Shown here in pieces: positions 35,098 to 42,786 of a DNA stretch of 64,000 bases. The notes under the pieces were generated by a model. The model did not search any database and had not been told where the DNA came from. It saw only the letters and a program-made list of their open reading frames with translations. The position numbers and the translations under genes are program-made. This DNA is from JBMDXB01 sp048594885 (GTDB lineage Bacteria > Acidobacteriota > Vicinamibacteria > Vicinamibacterales > 2-12-FULL-66-21), in NCBI GenBank assembly GCA_048594885.1, contig JBMDXB010000093.1:1-64000 (forward strand), read 5' to 3'. The number at the start of each line of letters is the position of its first letter. Position 1 is the stretch's first letter.

Positions 35098-36651
35098 ATG
35101 TCGAATCCACACCACCCGGGTCCCTCAACACTTATCGGCTGGGACGAGACCGAGCAACTCGGGTTTCCGGGCGTTTTCCCCTTCACCCGCGGCATTCAGC
35201 CGACGATGTACCGCGGCCGGCTGTGGACGATGCGGCAGTACGCCGGGTTCGGCACGGCTGCGGAGTCCAACCGCCGGTATCGCTATCTCCTGAGCCATGG
35301 CGTCAGCGGGCTGAGCGTCGCGTTCGATCTGCCCACGCAGATGGGATACGACTCCGACCACCCCCTTGCTGCAGGAGAAGTGGGACGCGTCGGCGTCGCG
35401 ATCGATTCGATCGACGACATGGGAGCGCTGTTCGACGGCATTCCGCTCGATCGCGTCTCCACGTCGATGACGATCAACGCCACGGCGATCGTGCTGCTCG
35501 CGCTGTACATCGCCGTCGCGCGCCGGCAGAACGTCCCGATCGCGACGCTTGCGGGCACGATTCAGAACGACATCCTGAAGGAGTACGTCGCCCGCGGCAC
35601 CTACATCTACCCGCCCCGCGCGTCGCTGCGGATCGTCACCGACATCTTCGCGTTCTGCGAGCGCGAGCTGCCGAATTGGAACACCATCTCGATCAGCGGG
35701 TATCACATCCGCGAGGCGGGCTCCACGGCGGTCCAGGAGATCGCGTTCACATTCGCCAACGCCATCGCCTACGTGCAGGCGGCGATCGACGCAGGCCTCG
35801 ACGTCAACCGCTTCGGTCAACGGCTCTCCTTCTTCTTCAACGCGCACAACGACTTCCTCGAGGAAGTCGCGAAGTTCCGCGCGGCGCGACGGCTGTGGGC
35901 ACGGCTGATGCGCGAACGGTTCGGGGCGACGAATCCACGCGCGCAGCAGCTCCGTTTCCACACGCAGACGGCCGGCAGCACGCTGACCGCGCAGCAGCCG
36001 GACAACAACATCGTCCGCGTGGCGCTGCAGGCGCTGGCGGCGGTACTGGGCGGCACGCAGTCGCTGCACTGCAACGGGAGGGACGAGGCGCTGGCGCTGC
36101 CGACCGAGGAATCCGCGCGCATCGCGTTGCGGACACAGCAGATCGTCGCGTCGGAGACCGGCGTCACCAACACCGTCGATCCGCTGGGAGGTGCGTGGGC
36201 GCTCGAGGATCTCACCAATCGACTCGAAGCGGGCGCGCGCGCGCTCATCGACACGATCGATGCGGCCGGCGGCACGCTGAAGGCGATCGAGCAGGGGATC
36301 GTCCAGCGCGAGATCCAGGAGTCCGCCTACCGCGCGCAGCAGCGGATCGACGCGGGCGAGGCGGTCGTCGTCGGCGTCAACCGCTTCGTTGCGGAGGGGA
36401 GCGCGCCGATCGATGTGCTGCAGATCGACCCGGAAGTGGAACAGCGGCAGGTGGCGCGGGTCCGCGCGGTGCGCGCGAGCCGTGACAAGGCGCGGTGTCA
36501 CGCGGCGCTGGAAGCCGTCGCCTCGGCGGCACGCGGCTCCGAGAATCTCGTGCCGCCGATCGTCAACGCCGTCGAGGCACGTGCCACGCTGGGTGAGATC
36601 TCCGACACGTTGCGCGCCGTGTTCGGCGAGCACAAAGAAATCGATGTCTGA
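35098..36651 (+). CDS. Methylmalonyl-CoA mutase-family large subunit (no B12 domain)
   Basis: A 517-residue acyl-CoA mutase catalytic subunit. The TIM-barrel core has GIQPTMYRGRLWTMRQYAGFG, GVSGLSVAFDLPTQMGYDSD, GTIQNDILKEYVARGTYIYPP and SISGYHIREAG. It stops after the catalytic/linker region, at the length of separately encoded large subunits, and lacks the C-terminal cobalamin-binding DxHxxG domain. It therefore needs a small B12-binding partner, which is not in the window. Methylmalonyl-, isobutyryl- and 2-hydroxyisobutyryl-CoA mutases share this arrangement; which one this is needs alignment of the substrate-specificity residues. Its end overlaps the next ABC ATPase by 8 bp. Confidence 0.93.
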   Translation: MSNPHHPGPSTLIGWDETEQLGFPGVFPFTRGIQPTMYRGRLWTMRQYAGFGTAAESNRRYRYLLSHGVSGLSVAFDLPTQMGYDSDHPLAAGEVGRVGVAIDSIDDMGALFDGIPLDRVSTSMTINATAIVLLALYIAVARRQNVPIATLAGTIQNDILKEYVARGTYIYPPRASLRIVTDIFAFCERELPNWNTISISGYHIREAGSTAVQEIAFTFANAIAYVQAAIDAGLDVNRFGQRLSFFFNAHNDFLEEVAKFRAARRLWARLMRERFGATNPRAQQLRFHTQTAGSTLTAQQPDNNIVRVALQALAAVLGGTQSLHCNGRDEALALPTEESARIALRTQQIVASETGVTNTVDPLGGAWALEDLTNRLEAGARALIDTIDAAGGTLKAIEQGIVQREIQESAYRAQQRIDAGEAVVVGVNRFVAEGSAPIDVLQIDPEVEQRQVARVRAVRASRDKARCHAALEAVASAARGSENLVPPIVNAVEARATLGEISDTLRAVFGEHKEIDV

Positions 36652-37717
36652 GTTGGGGAGCCGGGGGGCCCGGGAGCCGGGGGGCCAGGGAGCTGGCTTG
36701 GGCGCCGATGCGCGGAGCGCGAAGGCGGCGGGGCCGGGGATTCTCTCAGTCGAACATCTCACGACCGGGTTCGACATCGGCGGGCGGTTCGTTCCCGCCG
36801 TCATCGACGTCAGCTTTCAGCTCCACGCCGGCGAAACGCTCTCGCTCGTCGGCGAGTCCGGCAGCGGCAAGTCGCTGACGGCGCTGTCGCTCCTTCGGCT
36901 CGTCCAGCCGCCGGGCCGGACGTCTGCAGGGCGCATCATGTTCGGTGGCCGCGATTTGGCGGCGCTGCCGGACCGCGAAATGGAGAAGGTCCGCGGCGCG
37001 GAGATCGCGCTGATCTTTCAGGAACCGGCGACCGCGCTGAATCCGGTCTTCACGATCGGCAGCCAGATCGAGGAGACGCTGCTCGTGCACGGCCGGGCCA
37101 CGAGACGCACGGCGCGCCAGCGTGCCATCGATCTGCTCGACTCGGTGCGCGTGCCGGAACCGCACCTGCGCGTGCGCGACTATCCGCATCAACTGTCCGG
37201 GGGCATGCGCCAGCGCGCGCTGATTGCCATCGCGATCGCCTGCGAGCCGAAGGTGCTGATCGCCGACGAGCCGACGACCGCGCTCGACGTCACGATCCAG
37301 GCGCAGATCCTCGATCTGCTCCGCGATCTGCAGCGGCGGTGTGGGCTCGCGCTCCTGCTCATCACACACGACCTCGGCGTCGTCGCCGGGATGGCCGACC
37401 GTGTGGCAGTCATGTACGCAGGACGGATCGTCGAGGAAGCCCCGGTCGCCCCACTGTTCGCCGATCCGAAGCACCCGTACACGCGAGCGCTGTTGGCGTC
37501 GATTCCGCAGGGAACGCCTGGTGAGCGGCTCGCAGCGATTCCGGGGACGGTGCCGCCGCTCGGCGGGCTGCCGCCGGGCTGCGCCTTCACGCCGCGCTGC
37601 CCGTCACGGTTCGAGCCGTGCCCCGCGGCGCCTCCGGGCGACACGGTGTTTCCGGATGGCCGGTCGGTGAAGTGCTACCTGCACGGCACGACGGTGGAGC
37701 CGCATGCCGCTGCTTGA
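36644..37717 (+). CDS. OppD/DppD-like ABC transporter ATP-binding protein
   Basis: A 357-residue peptide/nickel-type ABC ATPase. Walker A GESGSGKS near residue 84, Q-loop FQEPATALNPVF, signature LSGGMRQR, Walker B VLIADEPTTALD, H-loop ITHDLG. The C-terminal oligopeptide-transporter extension has the CxxR-type cluster-like cysteines (FTPRCPSRFEPC...VKCYLHG). The first 33 residues (MSELGSRGAREPGGQG...) are low complexity because they are encoded by a 16-bp GC repeat, so the true start may be further in. It overlaps the upstream mutase stop and the downstream OppF-like start. No permease or binding protein gene is nearby. Confidence 0.9.
   Translation: MSELGSRGAREPGGQGAGLGADARSAKAAGPGILSVEHLTTGFDIGGRFVPAVIDVSFQLHAGETLSLVGESGSGKSLTALSLLRLVQPPGRTSAGRIMFGGRDLAALPDREMEKVRGAEIALIFQEPATALNPVFTIGSQIEETLLVHGRATRRTARQRAIDLLDSVRVPEPHLRVRDYPHQLSGGMRQRALIAIAIACEPKVLIADEPTTALDVTIQAQILDLLRDLQRRCGLALLLITHDLGVVAGMADRVAVMYAGRIVEEAPVAPLFADPKHPYTRALLASIPQGTPGERLAAIPGTVPPLGGLPPGCAFTPRCPSRFEPCPAAPPGDTVFPDGRSVKCYLHGTTVEPHAAA
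36656..36690 (+). repeat. 16-bp GC-rich direct repeat at start of the OppD-like gene
   Basis: GGGAGCCGGGGGGCC plus one variable base (C, then A) occurs twice in tandem (36656-36671, 36672-36687) and begins a third time. It contains CCGGGGGGCC, the reverse complement of the GGCCCCCCGG seen in the array at 18645-18677. It encodes the first residues of the ATPase. Confidence 0.8.
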
Positions 37718-38582
37718 CGTGCGCGATCTCGTCAAGGAGTTTCCGCGCCAGCGACGGCTGTTCAGTCCAGCGTCGGTCGTACGCGCGGTCGACGGCGTCA
37801 CGTTCGAGATCGACGAGGGGGAACTGTTCGGTCTCGTCGGCGAGAGCGGCAGCGGCAAGACAACGACGGGGCGGTGCATTCTGCGGCTGATTGAGCCGAC
37901 GTCTGGCGGCGTGCGGTTCAGGGGAGACGACGTCCTTGCGTTTTCGCGTGCGCGGCTGCGGCAGGCACGGCGCGAGATGCAGATCGTCTTTCAGGATCCA
38001 TATTCCTCGCTCAACCCGCGCATGCGCGCCGGGGCGATCGTGGAGGAGCCGCTCGTGATTCATCGCATTGGCTCGCGCGGGGAGCGGCGCGAACGCGTGG
38101 CGCAGCTGTTCGAGCTGGTCGGCCTCGACCCATCGCACCTCTCGCGCTATCCCCACGAGTTCAGCGGCGGCCAGCGTCAGCGCATCGGCCTGGCGCGCGC
38201 ACTGGCGCTGAACCCCTCGCTCATCATTGCGGACGAGCCGGTCTCCGCGCTCGACGTCTCCGTGCAGGCGCAGGTGGTCAACCTGCTACTGGCGTTGCAG
38301 GAACGCCTGAAGCTGACGTACCTGTTCATCGCGCACGATCTGCGGCTGGTGCGGCACATCTGCGGCCGGGTCGCGGTCATGTATCGCGGCAAGATCGTCG
38401 AGATGGGTGACACGGCTGCGATTTACTCTGCGCCGGCGCATCCCTACACACGCGCGCTGCTTTCTGCCATACCGATGCCCGACCCGAGCGCGCAGCGGCA
38501 GCGCATCGTGCTAGACCCAGCGTCGTTCGACGGCGCCGCTCCGCTGCGTGAGATCGGCCCCGGACACGTCGCGGCGGTCTGA
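37704..38582 (+). CDS. OppF/DppF-like ABC transporter ATP-binding protein
   Basis: A 292-residue ABC ATPase, partner of the preceding OppD-like one. Walker A GESGSGKTTTGR near residue 48, Q-loop FQDPYSSLNPRM, signature FSGGQRQRIGLARAL, Walker B LIIADEPVSALDVS, H-loop IAHDLRLVRHIC. The C-terminus has the YSAPAHPYTRALLSAIP segment of oligopeptide/dipeptide importers. The ATG at 37704 overlaps the upstream gene by 14 bp. In complete systems these two ATPases pair with two permeases and a solute-binding protein, which are missing here, so they must serve a transporter encoded elsewhere. The gene is followed by a palindromic repeat. Confidence 0.92.
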   Translation: MPLLDVRDLVKEFPRQRRLFSPASVVRAVDGVTFEIDEGELFGLVGESGSGKTTTGRCILRLIEPTSGGVRFRGDDVLAFSRARLRQARREMQIVFQDPYSSLNPRMRAGAIVEEPLVIHRIGSRGERRERVAQLFELVGLDPSHLSRYPHEFSGGQRQRIGLARALALNPSLIIADEPVSALDVSVQAQVVNLLLALQERLKLTYLFIAHDLRLVRHICGRVAVMYRGKIVEMGDTAAIYSAPAHPYTRALLSAIPMPDPSAQRQRIVLDPASFDGAAPLREIGPGHVAAV

Positions 38583-38590
38583 ATTCAATT

Positions 38591-38692
38591 TGGTACGCCG
38601 CGTTTCAACACGGAGCGCGCGGAGGGCACGGAGCCAATAGGGATCTTTCTCCGTGTGCTCCGTGTTCTCCGTGTTTGAGATGCGGTGTACCA
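38591..38692. repeat. Long palindromic repeat upstream of the ADOP gene (copy 1)
   Basis: An imperfect inverted repeat of about 102 bp with TGGTAC/GTACCA tips (38591-38596 and 38687-38692). The arms carry repeated CACGGAG on the left (GTTTCAACACGGAG, GGCACGGAG) and CTCCGTG on the right (three times). A related element lies at 41148-41226, on the other side of the permease gene. Confidence 0.88.
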
Positions 38693-38760
38693 AGCCTCAG
38701 GCGCCTTGCCGGATTTCCGGCAGGTTCCCGGGCACATGCGTTGCTGGCGGCCCGCACATC

Positions 38761-41130
38761 ATGCTCCGCGACCTTCGCATCGCCGTTCGATCGCTTCGCA
38801 GCTGGCGGTGGGGCGCTGCCGTTGCCGTGATCACGCTCGCCCTCGGCATCGGCACGACTACCACCGTGTACGCGCTCCTGCGCGCACTCATGGACGATGG
38901 CACGCGCCGAATCGACGACGTCGCGCGCGTGGGACGAATCTACGCCTCCAGCCGCGCGATGAACATCGAGCGGAAGCCGCTGACATTCGCCGAGTTCGAT
39001 ACCGTCCTCTCACGCGCCAGGTCCTTCGAGCACGTTGCGGCGTGGACACGGTCGGAGATGACGGTCGGCCGATCCGATGAAGAGGCCACGGTGTCCGTCA
39101 CGCGGGTATCGCGAACGTTCTTCTCGGTGCTGCGTGCACGTCCTGCGGTCGGGCGCTGGTTCGCCGACGCCGACGTCGACGCGGCTGCGCCCGTCGCGCT
39201 GGTCAGCGAGGCGGTATGGCGTCAGCGGTTCGCCGGACGATCGATCGCAGAAGCGCCGCCGCTCATTCTGAATGGCGCCGAACACCGTGTGATCGGTGCC
39301 GTGCCGGCGTCGCTCGAGCTCGGTTTCATCGGCATCGGCGGCGACGTGTGGCTGCCACTGACGGCTACGGACGTTGGGGCGGGCACCTCCGTCAGCCTGA
39401 TCGCGCGCCTGAAACCGGAACAGACGTGGACGGCCGCCGCCGGCGAGCTGTTGTCTCTGACGCCTGCAGCGTCGCGCGCAGTGGGGTGGGACTGGCGTGC
39501 CATCCCCGTCCAGGAGGACTCGCGCTACCGCACCGTGGCAAGTACGGCGATGACGCTGGTGCCGGCGCTGATCGTCTTGATCATCGGCTGCGTCAATGTG
39601 GCGTGCATGCTGCTGGCGCGTGGACTGGAGCGCGAGACCGAGCTGAGCGTGCGCGCTGCGCTCGGCGCCTCACGCGGCACGATCTTCAGGCAGCTGCTGG
39701 GTGAAAGTCTGGTGCTGGCGTCGATCGCTGGCATTGCGGGAGCAGCAATTTCCACCGGTCTGGTGCGGCTCGTCGCCTCGTCACAGTTCATCGCGTCCAA
39801 ACCCCAACTCGCGGCGCGGCTTTCGGGCGATCTGGCGCTGCTGCCAATCGGCATCGGCGCAACGTCGCTGGCGTGCCTTCTGTTCGGGACCGTCCCCGCG
39901 TTCAGGCTCTCGCGGCGTGACGTGGCCGCGTCGCTGAAGGGCGTCGGCGCGCCGTCACGCGTCCGTATCGCAGGCTACGGCGCCCGCGATCTCGTCGTCT
40001 TCGTCGAGCTCGGGCTCGCCGTCATGCTGATCGTCGTCACCGCGATGTGGTTCAGCTTTTTCAGCACCATGCAGCGCGTCACGATCTCCTTCGCCGCGAA
40101 CGAAGTCATCACGGTTCCGGTCGCGTCGCAGGATCTCGAGGCCGTTCGTGAACGCGTGTCCGCGTTGCCCGGAGTGACGAGCGTGGCCGCGACGTCACTG
40201 CCTCCCGGCGCGGAGGCGTCGTCGCGGGGGGCGCGCGTCACAGCGCAAAACGGACGCGCGGCGACGATCGGGATCGTTGGTATAACCGCGCCGTTCTTTG
40301 CAGCGACGGGATTGCCGATCGTGCGCGGCCGCGGTTTCGATCGATCGGAAGCGTCAGCGAATTCGCCGGTCGCGGTCATCAGCGAGAGCGCGGCACGTTC
40401 GCTGTGGCCGGATGGAGAAGCCCTCGGCAAACAGCTGGACGTCAGCGACGAGAACGGCGCAACCCGCGTCACCGTCATCGGTGTTTCGCGCGATGCGCTC
40501 GAGTACGCCGGGCTCGGCCGTCATGCGGGCGGGTATGTTCAATCCACGTGGGCGACCCGCCGCACGATCTACCGTCCGCTCGACACGGCCTTGCATCGGG
40601 AACCGCTCTTGCTGGTTCGCGCGCCCGATGCGCACGATGTTATCCGCCTCGTTGCGGCCGCGGCACGCACATCAGCGGCGACGCCGTCGCCACGTGCCGT
40701 CGTCATCGGCGACCAGATCGGCCGCGTTCCCGGCGAAGCGATTGGCCTGATCCGCCTGTTCGGCGGCTTCGCCGTGATCGCGCTGCTGCTCGCGGGCACC
40801 GGGATCTTCGGCGTGATCAGTCAGTCGGTCGTGCAGCGAACGAACGAGTTCGGCGTCCGGATGGCTCTGGGCGCAACGCGCGGACGGGTCCTGCGCATGG
40901 TCCTCACACGTGAGGGGAAGCTGATCGCAGCGGCGCTCGCTGTGGGATCGGTCGGAACGGTTGCGGCGACGCGCGCCCTGTTCGCGGAGCTTGTCTGGAT
41001 CAGCGCGATGAACCCTGGATGGCCCGTGGCGCTGATTGGCCTTGCCGGTTTCGTGGCCGCAGTGGGCTGTGGGCTGGCGACGTATCGGATTGTGAAGTTC
41101 GATCCGTGGACCGTGCTGCGCCGATCCTGA
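38761..41130 (+). CDS. ADOP-family duplicated orphan ABC permease (MacB/FtsX-like)
   Basis: A 789-residue membrane protein of the acidobacterial duplicated orphan permease type. The N-terminal MLRDLRIAVRSLRSWRWG leads into TM1, followed by a MacB-like periplasmic domain (about residues 45-255), an FtsX half with three TMs (about 265-390), a second TM plus periplasmic domain (about 430-640), and a second FtsX half (about 660-780) including NEFGVRMALGATRGRVLRMV. The first half has the equivalent ELSVRAALGASRGTIFRQLL. The start ATG 38761 is chosen at the family start; an earlier in-frame ATG would add residues encoded by the palindromic repeat. No cognate ATPase is co-directional; a LolD-like ATPase converges on it. 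Confidence 0.92.
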   Translation: MLRDLRIAVRSLRSWRWGAAVAVITLALGIGTTTTVYALLRALMDDGTRRIDDVARVGRIYASSRAMNIERKPLTFAEFDTVLSRARSFEHVAAWTRSEMTVGRSDEEATVSVTRVSRTFFSVLRARPAVGRWFADADVDAAAPVALVSEAVWRQRFAGRSIAEAPPLILNGAEHRVIGAVPASLELGFIGIGGDVWLPLTATDVGAGTSVSLIARLKPEQTWTAAAGELLSLTPAASRAVGWDWRAIPVQEDSRYRTVASTAMTLVPALIVLIIGCVNVACMLLARGLERETELSVRAALGASRGTIFRQLLGESLVLASIAGIAGAAISTGLVRLVASSQFIASKPQLAARLSGDLALLPIGIGATSLACLLFGTVPAFRLSRRDVAASLKGVGAPSRVRIAGYGARDLVVFVELGLAVMLIVVTAMWFSFFSTMQRVTISFAANEVITVPVASQDLEAVRERVSALPGVTSVAATSLPPGAEASSRGARVTAQNGRAATIGIVGITAPFFAATGLPIVRGRGFDRSEASANSPVAVISESAARSLWPDGEALGKQLDVSDENGATRVTVIGVSRDALEYAGLGRHAGGYVQSTWATRRTIYRPLDTALHREPLLLVRAPDAHDVIRLVAAAARTSAATPSPRAVVIGDQIGRVPGEAIGLIRLFGGFAVIALLLAGTGIFGVISQSVVQRTNEFGVRMALGATRGRVLRMVLTREGKLIAAALAVGSVGTVAATRALFAELVWISAMNPGWPVALIGLAGFVAAVGCGLATYRIVKFDPWTVLRRS

Positions 41131-41147
41131 ATCGAGAAGGCCACAGT

Positions 41148-41226
41148 GTTTCAACACGGAGCACACGGAGCACACGGAGATGAGTACCGAAAAGCTTCGT
41201 GCCCTTCGTGCTCTCCGTGTTGAGAC
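41148..41226. repeat. Palindromic repeat downstream of the ADOP gene (copy 2)
   Basis: The left arm begins GTTTCAACACGGAG (41148-41161) and continues with two more CACACGGAG-like units. The right arm ends CTCCGTGTTGAGAC (41213-41226). The arms are nearly complementary and match the core of the element at 38591-38692. It sits between two convergent genes and could act as a bidirectional terminator as well. Confidence 0.88.
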
Positions 41227-41250
41227 GCGATGGACCGTGTCGCGACTGGT

Positions 41251-41937
41251 TTACGCCGCCTTGCTCTCGTCCTTCTCGACCTGTCCGTCCCTGATGTGAA
41301 TCACGCGGTGCGCGTATGCGGCGATGTCCGCTTCGTGCGTGACGAGGACGATGGTGTTGCCCGACGAGTGCAGCCGCTCGAAGACGCCCATGATCTCGTT
41401 GCCCGTCTTCGAGTCGAGGTTCCCGGTGGGCTCGTCGGCCAGCAGGATCGACGGGTTGTTCACGAGCGCGCGGGCGATCGCCACGCGCTGCCGCTGTCCG
41501 CCGGAGAGCTCGTTCGGGCGATGCAGCGCTCGATCGGAGAGCTCCACCTTCGCCAGCGCATCCTTCGCCTGCTGCTGGCGCGTCTTCCCCGGAACGCCGG
41601 CATAGACCAGCGGCAGCTCGACGTTGTGAAGCGCCGTCGCGCGCGGCAGCAGGTTGAAGGTCTGGAAGACGAACCCGATCTCCTCGTTCCGGATGCGCGC
41701 CAGTTCGTCGTCGTTCATCGCCGCCACCTCCTTGCCGTTCAGGAGGTAACTGCCCTTCGACGGGGTGTCGAGACAGCCGATCAGGTTCATCAGCGTCGAC
41801 TTGCCCGATCCCGACGGTCCCATGATGGCGACGTACTCGCCGCGTTCTATCTGGATCGAGACGCCACGCAGGGCGTGGATCTCCTCATCGCCCATCACGT
41901 AGGTCTTCCACAACTCGCGCGTTTCAATCAGAGGCAT
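41251..41937 (-). CDS. LolD/MacB-type ABC transporter ATP-binding protein
   Basis: A 228-residue ATPase. Walker A GPSGSGKSTLMN near residue 40, Q-loop VFQTFNLLPRATALHNVELP (typical LolD/MacB), signature LSGGQRQRVAIARAL, Walker B ILLADEPTGNLDSKT, H-loop VTHEADIAAYAHR. These ATPases drive FtsX-type permeases that extract lipoproteins or export substrates without transport across TMs. The adjacent ADOP permease is convergent, so they are not one operon, but functional pairing is possible. It follows the DnaJ-domain gene by 18 bp on the same strand, probably at the end of the MshE-DnaJ operon. Confidence 0.94.
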   Translation of the reverse strand: MPLIETRELWKTYVMGDEEIHALRGVSIQIERGEYVAIMGPSGSGKSTLMNLIGCLDTPSKGSYLLNGKEVAAMNDDELARIRNEEIGFVFQTFNLLPRATALHNVELPLVYAGVPGKTRQQQAKDALAKVELSDRALHRPNELSGGQRQRVAIARALVNNPSILLADEPTGNLDSKTGNEIMGVFERLHSSGNTIVLVTHEADIAAYAHRVIHIRDGQVEKDESKAA

Positions 41938-41955
41938 AACACCAACTTACGACGC

Positions 41956-42786
41956 TCAGGCGGATCCCGTTCGCAACCGCTGCACCACCTGCCGCACCAC
42001 ATCCGGAGCTTCGGGCGGAAACAGCGCCTCCCAGTCTCGCACATCGACCGGCACCATGACCGGCGCGCCGGACCGCGTCCTTCGCCGCTGCTCCGAAATC
42101 GCTGCGCCAAGCTCCCGGGCAGGCGCGATGCCGCTCCCGAGCAGCAGGACACAATTCAGGCCGTCGAACGCGCCGGCCCTGGCCGCCAGCGGCCACGCCT
42201 CGTCCACGGCGTGACCGTCGACCTGCGGCACGAACCGCACCAGAAGTCTGACGGCCGGCTGCGCCTTCTTGAACAAGGACTTTTTCGGTTTGACGACATA
42301 GGCCGCGTCGAAGCCTCCAATCGTCTGCGCCGAAGCGTCCTCGGAAAGGCCCGAGACCGCGCTGCGCACCTTCGCCAGCGCCGCCTTGCGAACTACGTCG
42401 CTCGTCGAGGCCCGGTCCCGGTCGAAGCGCCGGTCTGGCCTGGGCGGTGGCGGTGAGTCCGGCGCGACCCTCGGCTTCGCGGCCTCCGCCGGGGCCGGCC
42501 GGGGCGCCGCTTCACTGTGCGTTGGCGGGGCTTTCTCGACCGGGGGCGGCGCCTGCTCGCCGGCATCGAGCGTTGCGTCGTACCTCTGCCGGAGTTCCGC
42601 ATCCATCAGGATACGGTAGGCCTCGGTCAGCTCCGCGGCACGGACGGCAGCGATCTCCTGAAACTCGTGCCCGAGATGCTGAACCTTGTCCGGGTGGTAG
42701 CGGGCGATTTCCCGCCTGAAGGCCCGCTTGACTTCATCGCCCGACGCGTTCGGCTCGATGCCAAGCAGTTGATAGTGAGTTTTCAC
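41956..42786 (-). CDS. J-domain protein with uncharacterised C-terminal domain
   Basis: A 276-residue protein. Residues 3-72 form a DnaJ J-domain with the HPD motif near residue 31 (RYHPDKVQHLG), so it should stimulate a DnaK-type ATPase. A Pro/Ala-rich linker (about 75-125) follows. The C-terminal part (about 130-276) includes RLLVRFVPQVDGHAVDEAWPL and CVLLLGSGIAPARELGAAI, and no family was recognised. There is no TM or Cys-rich domain. The start overlaps the stop of the MshE-like ATPase by four bases, so it is coupled to a pilus/secretion motor. A role in assembling or remodelling that motor is inference. Confidence 0.88.
   Translation of the reverse strand: MKTHYQLLGIEPNASGDEVKRAFRREIARYHPDKVQHLGHEFQEIAAVRAAELTEAYRILMDAELRQRYDATLDAGEQAPPPVEKAPPTHSEAAPRPAPAEAAKPRVAPDSPPPPRPDRRFDRDRASTSDVVRKAALAKVRSAVSGLSEDASAQTIGGFDAAYVVKPKKSLFKKAQPAVRLLVRFVPQVDGHAVDEAWPLAARAGAFDGLNCVLLLGSGIAPARELGAAISEQRRRTRSGAPVMVPVDVRDWEALFPPEAPDVVRQVVQRLRTGSA

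Noticed and set aside
38653..38760. Longer N-terminus for the ADOP permease
   Set aside because: The extra residues come from the palindromic repeat; the family start MLRDLRIAVRSL is at 38761.
38591..41226. Composite transposon around the ADOP gene
   Set aside because: No transposase or insertion sequence ends are present; the flanking elements are palindromic repeats only, so mobility remains a hypothesis.
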